Assembly: GCF_039839375.1 (NCBI RefSeq)
Contig: NZ_JBDOQU010000005.1
Location: forward strand, 193,312-257,311
DNA from: JBDOQU01 sp039839375
GTDB taxonomy: Bacteria > Pseudomonadota > Alphaproteobacteria > DSM-16000 > Inquilinaceae
DNA length: 64,000 nucleotides
Direction of reading: 5' to 3'
Positions 42,939 through 50,501 of the stretch are shown here, piece by piece; position 1 is the first letter of the stretch; every line of letters starts with the position of its first letter. Below the pieces are notes generated by a model. It did not search any database. It had not been told where the DNA came from and worked only from the letters and a program-made list of their open reading frames with translations. The position numbers and the translations under genes were made by a program.

Positions 42939-44423
42939 TCAGCCCGTCAGCGCCCCGGACGCCTCCTTCACCTTCAGCAGCGAGGAATCGGCCGCGCGGG
43001 TCGCCTCGGCGATCTCCTTCATGCCGTGGCTGATGACGTTCACACCTTCCGCGGCGGTCTGCATGTTGGCCGACATCTCCCGCGTGACGGTGTTCTGTTC
43101 CTCCGCGGCGTTGGCGATGATCGTGGAGATCTCGTTGATCTTCCTGATCGTCTCGCTGATCGCGCCGATGGCCGTCGCCGCGCCGTCGGTCGCGCTCTGG
43201 ACCTGGCCGATCTGGCCGGATATCTCCTCCGTCGCCTTGGCGGTCTGGGTGGCGAGGCTCTTGACCTCGCTGGCCACGACCGCGAAGCCTTTTCCGGCTT
43301 CCCCTGCCCGCGCCGCCTCGATCGTGGCGTTCAGCGCCAGCAGGTTGGTCTGGTTGGCGATGTCGCTGATCAGCTTGACCACGTCGCCGATCCGGTTGGT
43401 CGCCTCCACCAGCCCGCCGACGATTTCGCTGGTCCGGCCGGCTTCCTCCACGCCCTGGCTGGAGATGCGGGAAGCGTCGACCGTCTGGCGGCTGATCTCC
43501 GCGACGGAGGCGGCCAGTTCCTCTGCTCCCGACGCGACCGCCTGGACCTTTGAGGATGTCTGCACCGAAGCGGAGGCCGCGCCGGCCGCCTGTTCGTTGG
43601 CCCGGGAGACGGCCTGGGTGATCTCCTCCAGACTGACGCCGACGCTTCGCCCCGCCTTCTCCCGGTTCATCCGCTCGCGGACCTGGGCGGTCACGTCGGT
43701 CGCGAATTTCACCACCTTGAACGGAACGCCGGAGGGGTCGAGGATCGGGTTGTAGGACGCCTGGATCCAGATCTCCCTGCCGTTCTTGCCGACCCGCCTG
43801 TATTCCGCCGCCTGGTATTCCCCGCGTCCCAGCGCCTCCCAGAATGCAGCGTATTCCGCGCTCGTCCGGTCGGCTTCCTCCACGAACATGCTGTGATGGC
43901 GGTTCTGGATTTCGTCCAGCCTGTAGCCGACGGCGTTCAGGAAGTTCTCGTTGGCGGTGATGATCGTGCCGTCCAGGTTGAAATGGATCACCGCCTGGGA
44001 CTTGCTTATGGCCTCGATCTGGCCCTCATGGTCGGCCGCCGTCAGCTTGCCGGCGGTCACGTCGCTGGCGAACTTGATGACCTTGCAGGGCCGGCCCCTG
44101 CGGTCGAGGATGGGGTTGTATGACGCCCGGATCCAGATCGGCTTGCCGTTCTTCCCGATGCGCTTGTATTCCGCGCTCTGATACTCGCCGCGTCCCAGCG
44201 CCGACCAGAATTCCTTGTATTCGGCGCTTTCCTTGACCCCCGGCTCCACGAACATGCTGTGATGCCGGCCCTTTATCTCGGCCAGCTTGTATCCCACAGC
44301 GTCCAGGAACTGCTGGTTGGCGGTGAGGATCCGGCCGTCCAGCGTGAACTCGATGATCGCCTGCGACCGATCCAGCGCCGCCAGCTTCGCCTTCAATTCC
44401 TGCGATGAAGAATTGCCGAGCAT
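42939..44423 (-). CDS. Cytoplasmic methyl-accepting chemotaxis protein with two PAS domains
   Basis: 494 residues with no membrane segment. Two near-identical PAS domains occupy about 10-125 and 132-248, sharing HHSMFVE, EFWSALGRGEYQSAEYKRIG and IWIRASYNPILD-type blocks, so they arose by duplication. The signalling domain contains the hairpin tip LISDIANQTNLLALNATIEA followed by ARAGEAGKGFAVVASEVK. It would sense a small ligand or redox state in the cytosol and pass it to CheA. No che genes are in the window. Confidence 0.9.
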   Translation of the reverse strand: MLGNSSSQELKAKLAALDRSQAIIEFTLDGRILTANQQFLDAVGYKLAEIKGRHHSMFVEPGVKESAEYKEFWSALGRGEYQSAEYKRIGKNGKPIWIRASYNPILDRRGRPCKVIKFASDVTAGKLTAADHEGQIEAISKSQAVIHFNLDGTIITANENFLNAVGYRLDEIQNRHHSMFVEEADRTSAEYAAFWEALGRGEYQAAEYRRVGKNGREIWIQASYNPILDPSGVPFKVVKFATDVTAQVRERMNREKAGRSVGVSLEEITQAVSRANEQAAGAASASVQTSSKVQAVASGAEELAASVAEISRQTVDASRISSQGVEEAGRTSEIVGGLVEATNRIGDVVKLISDIANQTNLLALNATIEAARAGEAGKGFAVVASEVKSLATQTAKATEEISGQIGQVQSATDGAATAIGAISETIRKINEISTIIANAAEEQNTVTREMSANMQTAAEGVNVISHGMKEIAEATRAADSSLLKVKEASGALTG

Positions 44424-44602
44424 CTCCCGTCCCCCGACGTGGCTAACAAAACATCCTTTGGTTGTATTAGAACATACATTTCAGAGTCGTTAACGTTGCC
44501 ATCCGCGCAATAATCCGGAGGCGTAATTGCGCTTCGGGGAAATGAACCGACAATATCTCCCGTCACGGTGGATCAACGCTGCCGCTTTCGAGGGAGAGAA
44601 GG

Positions 44603-45106
44603 ATGCGACTGGGAAAGCTTGCCGGGACGGGGTTCGTTGCGCTCATGCCTATGTTGATCGCGGTTCCGGTCTCGGCGCAGGAGAATGCGCTGGAGCGCGG
44701 GCGCTATCTCGTGACAATCATGGATTGCGGCGGCTGCCACACCAGAGGGGTGATGACGGGGAAACCCGATCCGGACCTCTATCTGGCCGGCTCCGAGGTG
44801 GGATTCCACCTGCCGGGGCTGGGCTACTTCTACCCGCCGAACCTGACTCCCGACCCTGAAACCGGTCTCGGCGACTGGAGCGCGGACGACATCGTGCTGG
44901 CCCTGCGGACGGGGGAGCGGCCGGACGGCCGCATCCTGGCGCCGATCATGCCGTCGCACGCCTATGCCGCGCTGACCGACGACGACGCCTATGCGATCGC
45001 CGGCTTCCTGAAGAGCATGACGCCCGCGCCCTTCGAGGGGGAGCCCCAGCCGGCGGGCGACGGCGAAGCGCCGCCGTCGCCCTACCTTGAGGTGCTCATG
45101 CCGTGA
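44603..45106 (+). CDS. Exported c-type cytochrome
   Basis: 167 residues. A Sec signal ends at about residue 25 (VPVSA-QENALERGRYL). The haem site is Cys42-Gly-Gly-Cys45-His46 (MDCGGCHT). The sixth ligand is probably the Met in LAPIMPSHAYA. The spacing and FYPPNLTPDPETGLGDWSAD with DDDAYAIAGFLKSM resemble single domains of the multi-haem cytochrome subunits of alcohol/aldehyde dehydrogenases. There is only one CxxCH here. No dehydrogenase partner is adjacent. Confidence 0.88.
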   Translation: MRLGKLAGTGFVALMPMLIAVPVSAQENALERGRYLVTIMDCGGCHTRGVMTGKPDPDLYLAGSEVGFHLPGLGYFYPPNLTPDPETGLGDWSADDIVLALRTGERPDGRILAPIMPSHAYAALTDDDAYAIAGFLKSMTPAPFEGEPQPAGDGEAPPSPYLEVLMP

Positions 45107-45118
45107 GGATGGCCCGTC

Positions 45119-46324
45119 TCAGGCCGCCTTGGCGGCGAGAGCCTTCGTCTGCACCCGGCCGAGGATCGCCAGCGTCGCGGCGATGAGCACGATGCCGCTG
45201 GCCAGGAAAACGGTCCCGACGCCGCTTGCGTCGAAGATCAGGCCGCCCACGGCCGCGCCGGTGGCGATGGCGAGGTTGATCGCCGCCACCAGAAGGCCGC
45301 CCGCGCTTTCGGCTTCATCGGGCACGGCGCGCGTGATCCAGGTGGACCAGCCGACCGGCACCGCGCCGAAGGCCAGGCCCCAGGCCACCACCATGGCCGC
45401 GTCCAGGAAGAGGGTTCCGCCGATGGCGGAGAGCGCCAGCGCCAGCGTGCCCATGATGAGCGGCATGATCGCGAGCGTCAGCCTCAACGACCGTTCCAGC
45501 AGGAACCCGCCCAGATAGTTGCCCAGCAGGTTCGCTATTCCGAAGCCCAGAAGGATGGTGGAGACGCCCGTCACCCCGACGCCGGTCACAGTCTCCAGGA
45601 ACGGCCTTATGTAGGTGAAGAAGGCGAAATGGCCGGTGAAGACCATGAGGATCGCCAGCATCGCGTATCCCACGGCCCGGCGGGACAGCACCTCGACCAG
45701 GGAGCCGAGCCGCGCCCGGCCCCTCGGCGGCAGCGAGGGCAGGGTGGCGAACTGGACGATCAGCGTCAGCACGCCCAGCCCGGCCGCCGCCAGGAAGACT
45801 GTGCGCCATCCGGCCAGGTCGCCCAGATAGCTGCCCACCGGGGCGGCGAAGATCGTGGCGGCCGAAACGCCGGACAGCATGATCGACAGCGCGCGCGGCA
45901 CGTTGCGTTCGGGCACCAGGCGCATCACCGTCGCCGCCGAAAGGGTCCAGAACCCGCCCAGCGCGACGCCCAGCAGGATGCGCCCGGCCAGCAGAAGCGG
46001 CAGGTTCGGGGCCGCCGCCACCAGCAGGTTCGACAGGATGAGCAGGACCGAAAAGCCCAGCAGCACGTAGCGGCGGTCGATGCGCCTTGTGATGGTGGCG
46101 ATCAGCAGGCTGGTGACAAGCGCGACCGCCGCGGTGGCGGTCACCGCCTGTCCGGCCATCCCCTCCGTCACGCCCAGCTCCGCCGCCATGGGCGTCAGCA
46201 GGCTGGCCGGCAGGAATTCCGCGCCGACCAGCCCGAACACGCCGAGGCCCATGGCGACCACGGCTCCCCAGGCGGGCGCGGCCTCTGAAACGCGGCCTCC
46301 CTCCGTTTCAAGAGCGTCTTGCAT
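45119..46324 (-). CDS. MFS transporter, NepI/AraJ-like (DHA1) exporter
   Basis: 401 residues from the ATG at 46324. Twelve membrane spans are expected. EFLPASLLTPMAAELGVTEG near the start and RILLGVALGGFWTLSAATVM with RLVPERNVPRALSIMLSG match the sugar/nucleoside efflux branch of the major facilitator superfamily. It probably exports a small metabolite or drug. It is divergent from an AraC regulator (82-bp gap), its likely controller. Confidence 0.87.
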   Translation of the reverse strand: MQDALETEGGRVSEAAPAWGAVVAMGLGVFGLVGAEFLPASLLTPMAAELGVTEGMAGQAVTATAAVALVTSLLIATITRRIDRRYVLLGFSVLLILSNLLVAAAPNLPLLLAGRILLGVALGGFWTLSAATVMRLVPERNVPRALSIMLSGVSAATIFAAPVGSYLGDLAGWRTVFLAAAGLGVLTLIVQFATLPSLPPRGRARLGSLVEVLSRRAVGYAMLAILMVFTGHFAFFTYIRPFLETVTGVGVTGVSTILLGFGIANLLGNYLGGFLLERSLRLTLAIMPLIMGTLALALSAIGGTLFLDAAMVVAWGLAFGAVPVGWSTWITRAVPDEAESAGGLLVAAINLAIATGAAVGGLIFDASGVGTVFLASGIVLIAATLAILGRVQTKALAAKAA

Positions 46325-46406
46325 TCTCGGGGGTATCCTTTGGTGTCGAATAGGGATGCTTGCAGATGGGTGGCGATTCCGGACGATCCATGCCATCTTC
46401 TCCGGA

Positions 46407-47411
46407 ATGATTGATCGAAACTCCGAAACGCACATCAACGGAGCCAACGCTGGCGATCCTGTCAGCACGCTGCTGATGGGCATGCGCCTTCGCGGCGCAA
46501 GCTACGGCAAGCTCCGCATGGCCCCGCCCTTCGGCATCCGCTTCCCGGCGGCCGCGGAAGCGCGCTTCCATTTCGTCGCAGCCGGAGCGGTCCATCTTCA
46601 GGAGCCGGGGGGCGAGGGGAGGGAACTGTGTTGCGGCGACGCCGTCCTGCTGCCGCGCGGCGACGATCATTCGCTGGTTTCGGCTCCCGGCGTCCCGGTG
46701 CGTCCCGTTGGCAGCCTGGAGGCGGTGCCGCTCTGCACGAATGTCTGCGCCGTCAGCGATTATCCCGAACAGACGTCCCGCACCGGCGACGCGCTGATCT
46801 TCACCGGCCGGATGCAGTTCGAGCTGGACACCCTTCACCCGCTGGTCGGCCTTATGCCACGGGTGATGTCCGTCGGCGCGCTCTTGGGCCGGGAGCCGGA
46901 GATCATGACGCTGCTGGCGGCGATGGAACGGGAGATGGCGGCGGAGCGCGCGGGCTCGGCCGGCATACTGGCGCGGCTGGCGGATGTCGTCGCCGCGACC
47001 ATCGTCAGGGGCTGGGTGGAATGCGGCTGCGGAAACGCGGCGGGCTGGGTGGAGGCGCTGCGCGACCCTCAGCTCGGCCGTGTCCTGGCGGCGCTGCACC
47101 GCGATCCGGGCCGCGACTGGACGGTGTCGGAAATGGCGGCGGAGATGGGGCGTTCGCGATCCGTCTTCGCCGAACGGTTTGTGACGGCGACCGGCATGAC
47201 GCCCCTGCGCTACGTGGCCGTCTTGCGCATGCGCCTCGCCGCCCAATGGATCGGCCGCGACCGGATGGCGATCGACACGGTCGCCAGACGCCTCGGCTAC
47301 GGCTCCCAGGCCGCCTTCGCCCGCGCCTACAAGCGGGTGACCGGCCAATCGCCCGGTCGGGCGCGGCGGGCCGGCCGGCCATCCGAAGCACCGGCGGCCG
47401 TCAGCCTCTAG
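46407..47411 (+). CDS. AraC-family regulator (cupin_6 type), probable controller of the MFS gene
   Basis: 334 residues from the ATG at 46407. The N-terminal cupin_6 domain has FHFVAAGAVHLQEPGGEG and CCGDAVLLPRGDDHSLVS. The C-terminal HTH region (about 225-325) includes WTVSEMAAEMGRSRSVFAER, FVTATGMTPLRYVAVLRMRL and AIDTVARRLGYGSQAAFARA. The gene is divergent from the exporter. Codons upstream could add up to 110 residues, but those have no AraC similarity. Confidence 0.88.
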   Translation: MIDRNSETHINGANAGDPVSTLLMGMRLRGASYGKLRMAPPFGIRFPAAAEARFHFVAAGAVHLQEPGGEGRELCCGDAVLLPRGDDHSLVSAPGVPVRPVGSLEAVPLCTNVCAVSDYPEQTSRTGDALIFTGRMQFELDTLHPLVGLMPRVMSVGALLGREPEIMTLLAAMEREMAAERAGSAGILARLADVVAATIVRGWVECGCGNAAGWVEALRDPQLGRVLAALHRDPGRDWTVSEMAAEMGRSRSVFAERFVTATGMTPLRYVAVLRMRLAAQWIGRDRMAIDTVARRLGYGSQAAFARAYKRVTGQSPGRARRAGRPSEAPAAVSL

Positions 47412-47418
47412 ATTCGCC

Positions 47419-49059
47419 TCACGCCCTGGCGGAAGCCGACGCCGCCCGTTCATCCGACCGGCCGCGACGGCGCGCGGCGGAGCGGCGGCGGTTGCGGGAC
47501 GCCTTCTTCGGCGCCGCCTTCGTCCCGGCGACGACCGTGCCGGCATCCTCCGTCCGGCCGGCGTCGGGGGAAGGCGCGGTCTTCGGCGCCATCAGCGCCT
47601 TCGGCCAGGGCACCAGCCCCTTGTCGCTGTCGGCCAGAAGCGCCGTCTCCATGATTCCCATGGTCCCGATGCGCCCGTCGGCGATGCGCATCATCAGCCC
47701 GTCATGGGGAATCCAGGCCTGCCGCGCGCCGCTGGCGCGGGCCAGCGCGCCATGGACCTTCATCAGCTCCGGCGTGCCATGGACAGGGATGGCGATTTTG
47801 GGCCGGACCAGCGCGTACATCTCCCGCAGCTCGTCCCGCTTCGGGTGGCCGGACACATGGACCGGGGCTTCCTTGGGCGTGACGATCTCCGCGCCTCGGC
47901 GGCGCAGATGATCCTGGACCTCCGCGATCTCCTGCTCGTTGCCGGGGATTTCGCGGGCGGAGAAGATGACGGTGTCGCCGTGCTGGATGTCGAGCGTCCG
48001 GTGCGCACCATGGGCGAGACGCGACATGGCGGAGCGTTCCTCCCCCTGCGTTCCGGTGCAGACCAGCAGGATCTCCGACCGTTTCAGCCTCTTGGCGTCT
48101 TCGTCGTTGAGGAAGCCGGGCACGCCCTTCAGCAGCCCGTTGGCGCGCGCCGCTTCCTCCATCCGCCACAGCGAACGGCCCGAGAGGACGACCTTGCGCC
48201 CCGTCGCCTTCGCCGCCTGCGCGATCGATTTCAGGCGCGCGACGTTGGAGGCGAAGCAGGCGATGGCGACCATCCCCTTGCGCGACGCGATGGCGGCCCG
48301 CAGCCCGTCCCTGGCGCTGGCCTCGGATCCCGAGCGCCCCTCCGTCAGCGCGTTGGTGCTGTCGCAGACCATGGCGAGGACGCCCTTGTCGCCCAGCCGC
48401 CTCAGCGCCGCCCGGTCCGGACCGTTGCCGATCTGCGGATCGTCGTCGAACTTGAAGTCGCCGGTGTGCAGGACCGTGCCGGCCTTTGTCCGGATCGACA
48501 GCGCCATCGGCTCGGGGATCGAATGGGTCACCTCGATCGCGCCCACGGTGAAGGGGCCGATCCGGGTTTCCCCGCCGATCTCCATCTCCCGCAGCGTCAC
48601 CCAGTCCAGCTTCCGGGTTTCCCGGAACCGGCCGCGCAGCAGCGTCGCCGCGAAGGGGGTGGCGTAGATGGGGCAGTCGATCCGGGGCCACAGATGATGG
48701 ATCGCGCCGATATGGTCCTCGTGGGCGTGGGTCACCACCAGCCCGACCACATCCTGCAGCCGTTCCTCGATGAATTCGGGGTCGGCCATCACGGCGTTGA
48801 CGCCGGGATGCAGCTTCTGGTCCACGAAGGCGACGCCGGCATCGACGATCAGCCATTTTCCGTCATGGCCGTAGAGCGTCATGTTCATGCCGATGGCCCC
48901 GCAGCCGCCCAGCGGCAGGATCAGGATCTCGTCATTCTTCGGTTTGATGGGGCTCCCGGCCGTGATGATGGCGGGGGTTTGGCGGCCCGCGCGGCCGTTC
49001 CTGGCGCGGCGAACCGTCGTTTCGGGCGCTTCATGGCGGCCCGTGATGTCTGCTTTCAT
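47419..49059 (-). CDS. rnj: Ribonuclease J
   Basis: 546 residues. The metallo-beta-lactamase core begins ILILPLGGCGAIGMNMTLYG and includes THAHEDHIGAIHHLWP (HxHxDH zinc motif), LHTGDFKFD and CDSTNA. The beta-CASP domain shows VACF-like AIACFASNVARLKSIAQAA, VLSGRSLWRM and the final APVHVSGHPKRDEL. It is a 5'-3' exonuclease/endonuclease for RNA maturation and decay. A basic tail (SRNRRRSAARRRGRSDERA) ends the protein and may bind RNA. Residues before about 30 are probably a variable extension. Confidence 0.93.
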   Translation of the reverse strand: MKADITGRHEAPETTVRRARNGRAGRQTPAIITAGSPIKPKNDEILILPLGGCGAIGMNMTLYGHDGKWLIVDAGVAFVDQKLHPGVNAVMADPEFIEERLQDVVGLVVTHAHEDHIGAIHHLWPRIDCPIYATPFAATLLRGRFRETRKLDWVTLREMEIGGETRIGPFTVGAIEVTHSIPEPMALSIRTKAGTVLHTGDFKFDDDPQIGNGPDRAALRRLGDKGVLAMVCDSTNALTEGRSGSEASARDGLRAAIASRKGMVAIACFASNVARLKSIAQAAKATGRKVVLSGRSLWRMEEAARANGLLKGVPGFLNDEDAKRLKRSEILLVCTGTQGEERSAMSRLAHGAHRTLDIQHGDTVIFSAREIPGNEQEIAEVQDHLRRRGAEIVTPKEAPVHVSGHPKRDELREMYALVRPKIAIPVHGTPELMKVHGALARASGARQAWIPHDGLMMRIADGRIGTMGIMETALLADSDKGLVPWPKALMAPKTAPSPDAGRTEDAGTVVAGTKAAPKKASRNRRRSAARRRGRSDERAASASARA

Positions 49060-49312
49060 TCCTGCTCTTGATTGTCGGCGCAGGCGTGTCCGGGCGCATC
49101 CCCTCGGGGGTGCGTCTCCTGGCTTCCACGGTCATGTCGCCGAGGGTGGTGCGGCACCGTTCGCGCCGCCGGATATGGGACGACTCGCGTCCCTCAATGA
49201 AACTCACAAGCGTTCATATAGGGCGGTGTTGGCCGCAATGCCAGGAAATTCGATGATTGTTCGATTTATGATTCGATGATTTGCGGCAGAAAGCACGGAA
49301 GCTACGGTTTCC

Positions 49313-49681
49313 TTACGCATAACTATGTAGTGGTGCTTCTTCGGGTCTGTGATGACCATGGTGCCTATTCCAGACTTTAAACAACTTCATAACTGCTGCG
49401 GCCCACTTCTTCTTTTCTGAAGTGGAAAGCGATCCATAATTGAAATAGGTGAGATTGCGGCTCTCGATTCTCTCAACCTTCTCAATGACGTTCAGGACGG
49501 TTTCGGCATCAGCTTGATATTGCTCTGGGAAATCATCTATCCGAAGGCAATGGACGCATGAATAAGCTTCTTTAATACGTTCTTTCATTGGAGCCCCACT
49601 AATGGCGAGGGCCGCGACAGCACCTTCAAGACGACTACCTAGGCTGTTATCGGTTGCCCACTCTTCCGTTGTCCGCGACAT
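49313..49681 (-). CDS. Orphan hypothetical protein in low-G+C DNA
   Basis: 122 residues, not recognised. It appears soluble and helical: LEGAVAALAISGAPMKERIK, then YSCVHCLRID (a C-x2-C pair), then KVERIESRNLTYFNYGSLST, and ends with a His-rich HHGHHRPEEAPLHS. G+C is clearly lower than in its neighbours, suggesting recent acquisition. There is no partner gene. The 253 bp between it and rnj contains two ATTCGATGATT direct repeats about 26 bp apart and presumably the rnj promoter. Confidence 0.5.
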   Translation of the reverse strand: MSRTTEEWATDNSLGSRLEGAVAALAISGAPMKERIKEAYSCVHCLRIDDFPEQYQADAETVLNVIEKVERIESRNLTYFNYGSLSTSEKKKWAAAVMKLFKVWNRHHGHHRPEEAPLHSYA

Positions 49682-49766
49682 GTTTTGACCCCAATCAGTT
49701 CAACTGGCTGTTGGTAGCTGGTATAGCTTATCCCCGTCATCCCCATCTTTTTATAGAAGAAAAGAA

Positions 49767-49796
49767 GAAGGGCCGCCCCATGCGGAGCGGCCCTTC
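49767..49796 (-). terminator. Intrinsic terminator after the mini-ORF
   Basis: GAAGGGCCGC and GCGGCCCTTC form a perfect 10-bp stem with a 10-base loop. On the minus strand the stem is followed by TTCTTTTCTTC. It lies 43 bp after the mini-ORF stop, so the unit ends here and does not run into the orphan gene at 49681. Confidence 0.7.
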
Positions 49797-49838
49797 CCTT
49801 GTCCAACCGCGGCCCTTGGCGGACCGCGATGCGTCGCG

Positions 49839-49916
49839 TCACGCGGCGCGGGTCCCGATAGAGGTGGAGACCCAGGTCACGGCGACCGACGGCCGCGGCT
49901 CTCGACAATCAGACAC
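49839..49916 (-). CDS. 25-codon mini-ORF with an ideal Shine-Dalgarno
   Basis: GTG at 49916 is preceded, at seven bases from GGAGG, by AAAGGAGGTGATCC (49931-49918), a 14-base perfect complement to the 3' end of 16S rRNA. The peptide is 25 residues: VSDCREPRPSV followed by AVTWVSTSIGTRAA. An intrinsic terminator lies 43 bp after the stop. This looks like a discrete short transcript: a leader-type or stand-alone small protein, or an RNA whose job is to engage the ribosome. It is not the end of an rRNA gene, since the bases before it do not match 16S. Confidence 0.45.
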   Translation of the reverse strand: MSDCREPRPSVAVTWVSTSIGTRAA

Positions 49917-50013
49917 TGGATCACCTCCTTTCCGTTGTTGACGACTAGGATTGATTATGGGGGCGAGAGGCTGCCGCCGCAAGGGATGGGCGCAGGGATG
50001 AAACCTGAGGCCG

Positions 50014-50229
50014 TTAATCCAGGCGCTCCGCGATCCAGAGCTTGATGAGCGCCTGTCGCGTGACGCCGAGCCGTTGTGCCTGCCGATCAAGACCGGTCAC
50101 CACCCATGCGGGGAAATCCACATTGACCCGCTTCGTCGTGATATTGGGTCGGCGCGCCTTCGACCAGTCCACCTGATCGCTCATATCCTCGCCCTTGTCG
50201 AATTTTCGGTCGAAATCAACTGCCTTCAT
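50014..50229 (-). CDS. brnA: BrnA-like antitoxin
   Basis: 71 residues. RPNITTKRVNVDFPAWVVTG then RQAQRLGVTRQALIKLWIAE is the ribbon-helix-helix type DNA-binding C-terminus of BrnA/CopG-like antitoxins. The start overlaps the toxin 3' end by 14 bp, the usual toxin-first order of brnTA. BrnA neutralises BrnT and represses the operon. Confidence 0.82.
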   Translation of the reverse strand: MKAVDFDRKFDKGEDMSDQVDWSKARRPNITTKRVNVDFPAWVVTGLDRQAQRLGVTRQALIKLWIAERLD

Positions 50230-50479
50230 AATGCTCTATCTCCCGCTTTCTGGCGCGTCGAACTGAGATAATCCGCAGACGGTTCCTTCGCCAGGTGCAG
50301 ACGGCAGACCAGTGCTTACCGTCGATCAGGCCAATCACGAGGAAACGTGGTTCGTCGTCAGTGCGAGCCGGGGCTTCCAGCAAGTCAGGATCGTCCCAAA
50401 GGGTCTGAGCCTCTTCGAAATCGATGCCGTGCTTGGCCTTGTTCGACGCGCTTTTGGCGACATCAAAATCGAACTCCAT
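50216..50479 (-). CDS. brnT: BrnT ribonuclease toxin
   Basis: 87 residues. MEFDFDVAKSASNKAKHGID then FEEAQTLWDDPDLLEA is the BrnT signature, and IISVRRARKREIEHYEG the C-terminal catalytic/packing segment. BrnT has a RelE-like fold and inhibits translation by cutting mRNA. It starts 22 bp after the GH13 glucosidase stop on the same strand; a tandem ATACCTTT repeat at 50504-50522 may hold its own promoter/operator. Confidence 0.88.
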   Translation of the reverse strand: MEFDFDVAKSASNKAKHGIDFEEAQTLWDDPDLLEAPARTDDEPRFLVIGLIDGKHWSAVCTWRRNRLRIISVRRARKREIEHYEGS

Positions 50480-50501
50480 ATGGATGATTATGGCCCCGAA
50501 A

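Noticed and set aside
44424..44602. Flagellar-type promoter before the chemoreceptor
   Set aside because: No TAAA-N15-GCCGATAA match could be found; only a GTTAAC palindrome is present.
49916..49932. Possible 3' end of a 16S rRNA gene (GGATCACCTCCTTTC)
   Set aside because: The preceding bases do not match 16S and no rRNA body is present; it reads better as a strong Shine-Dalgarno on the minus strand.
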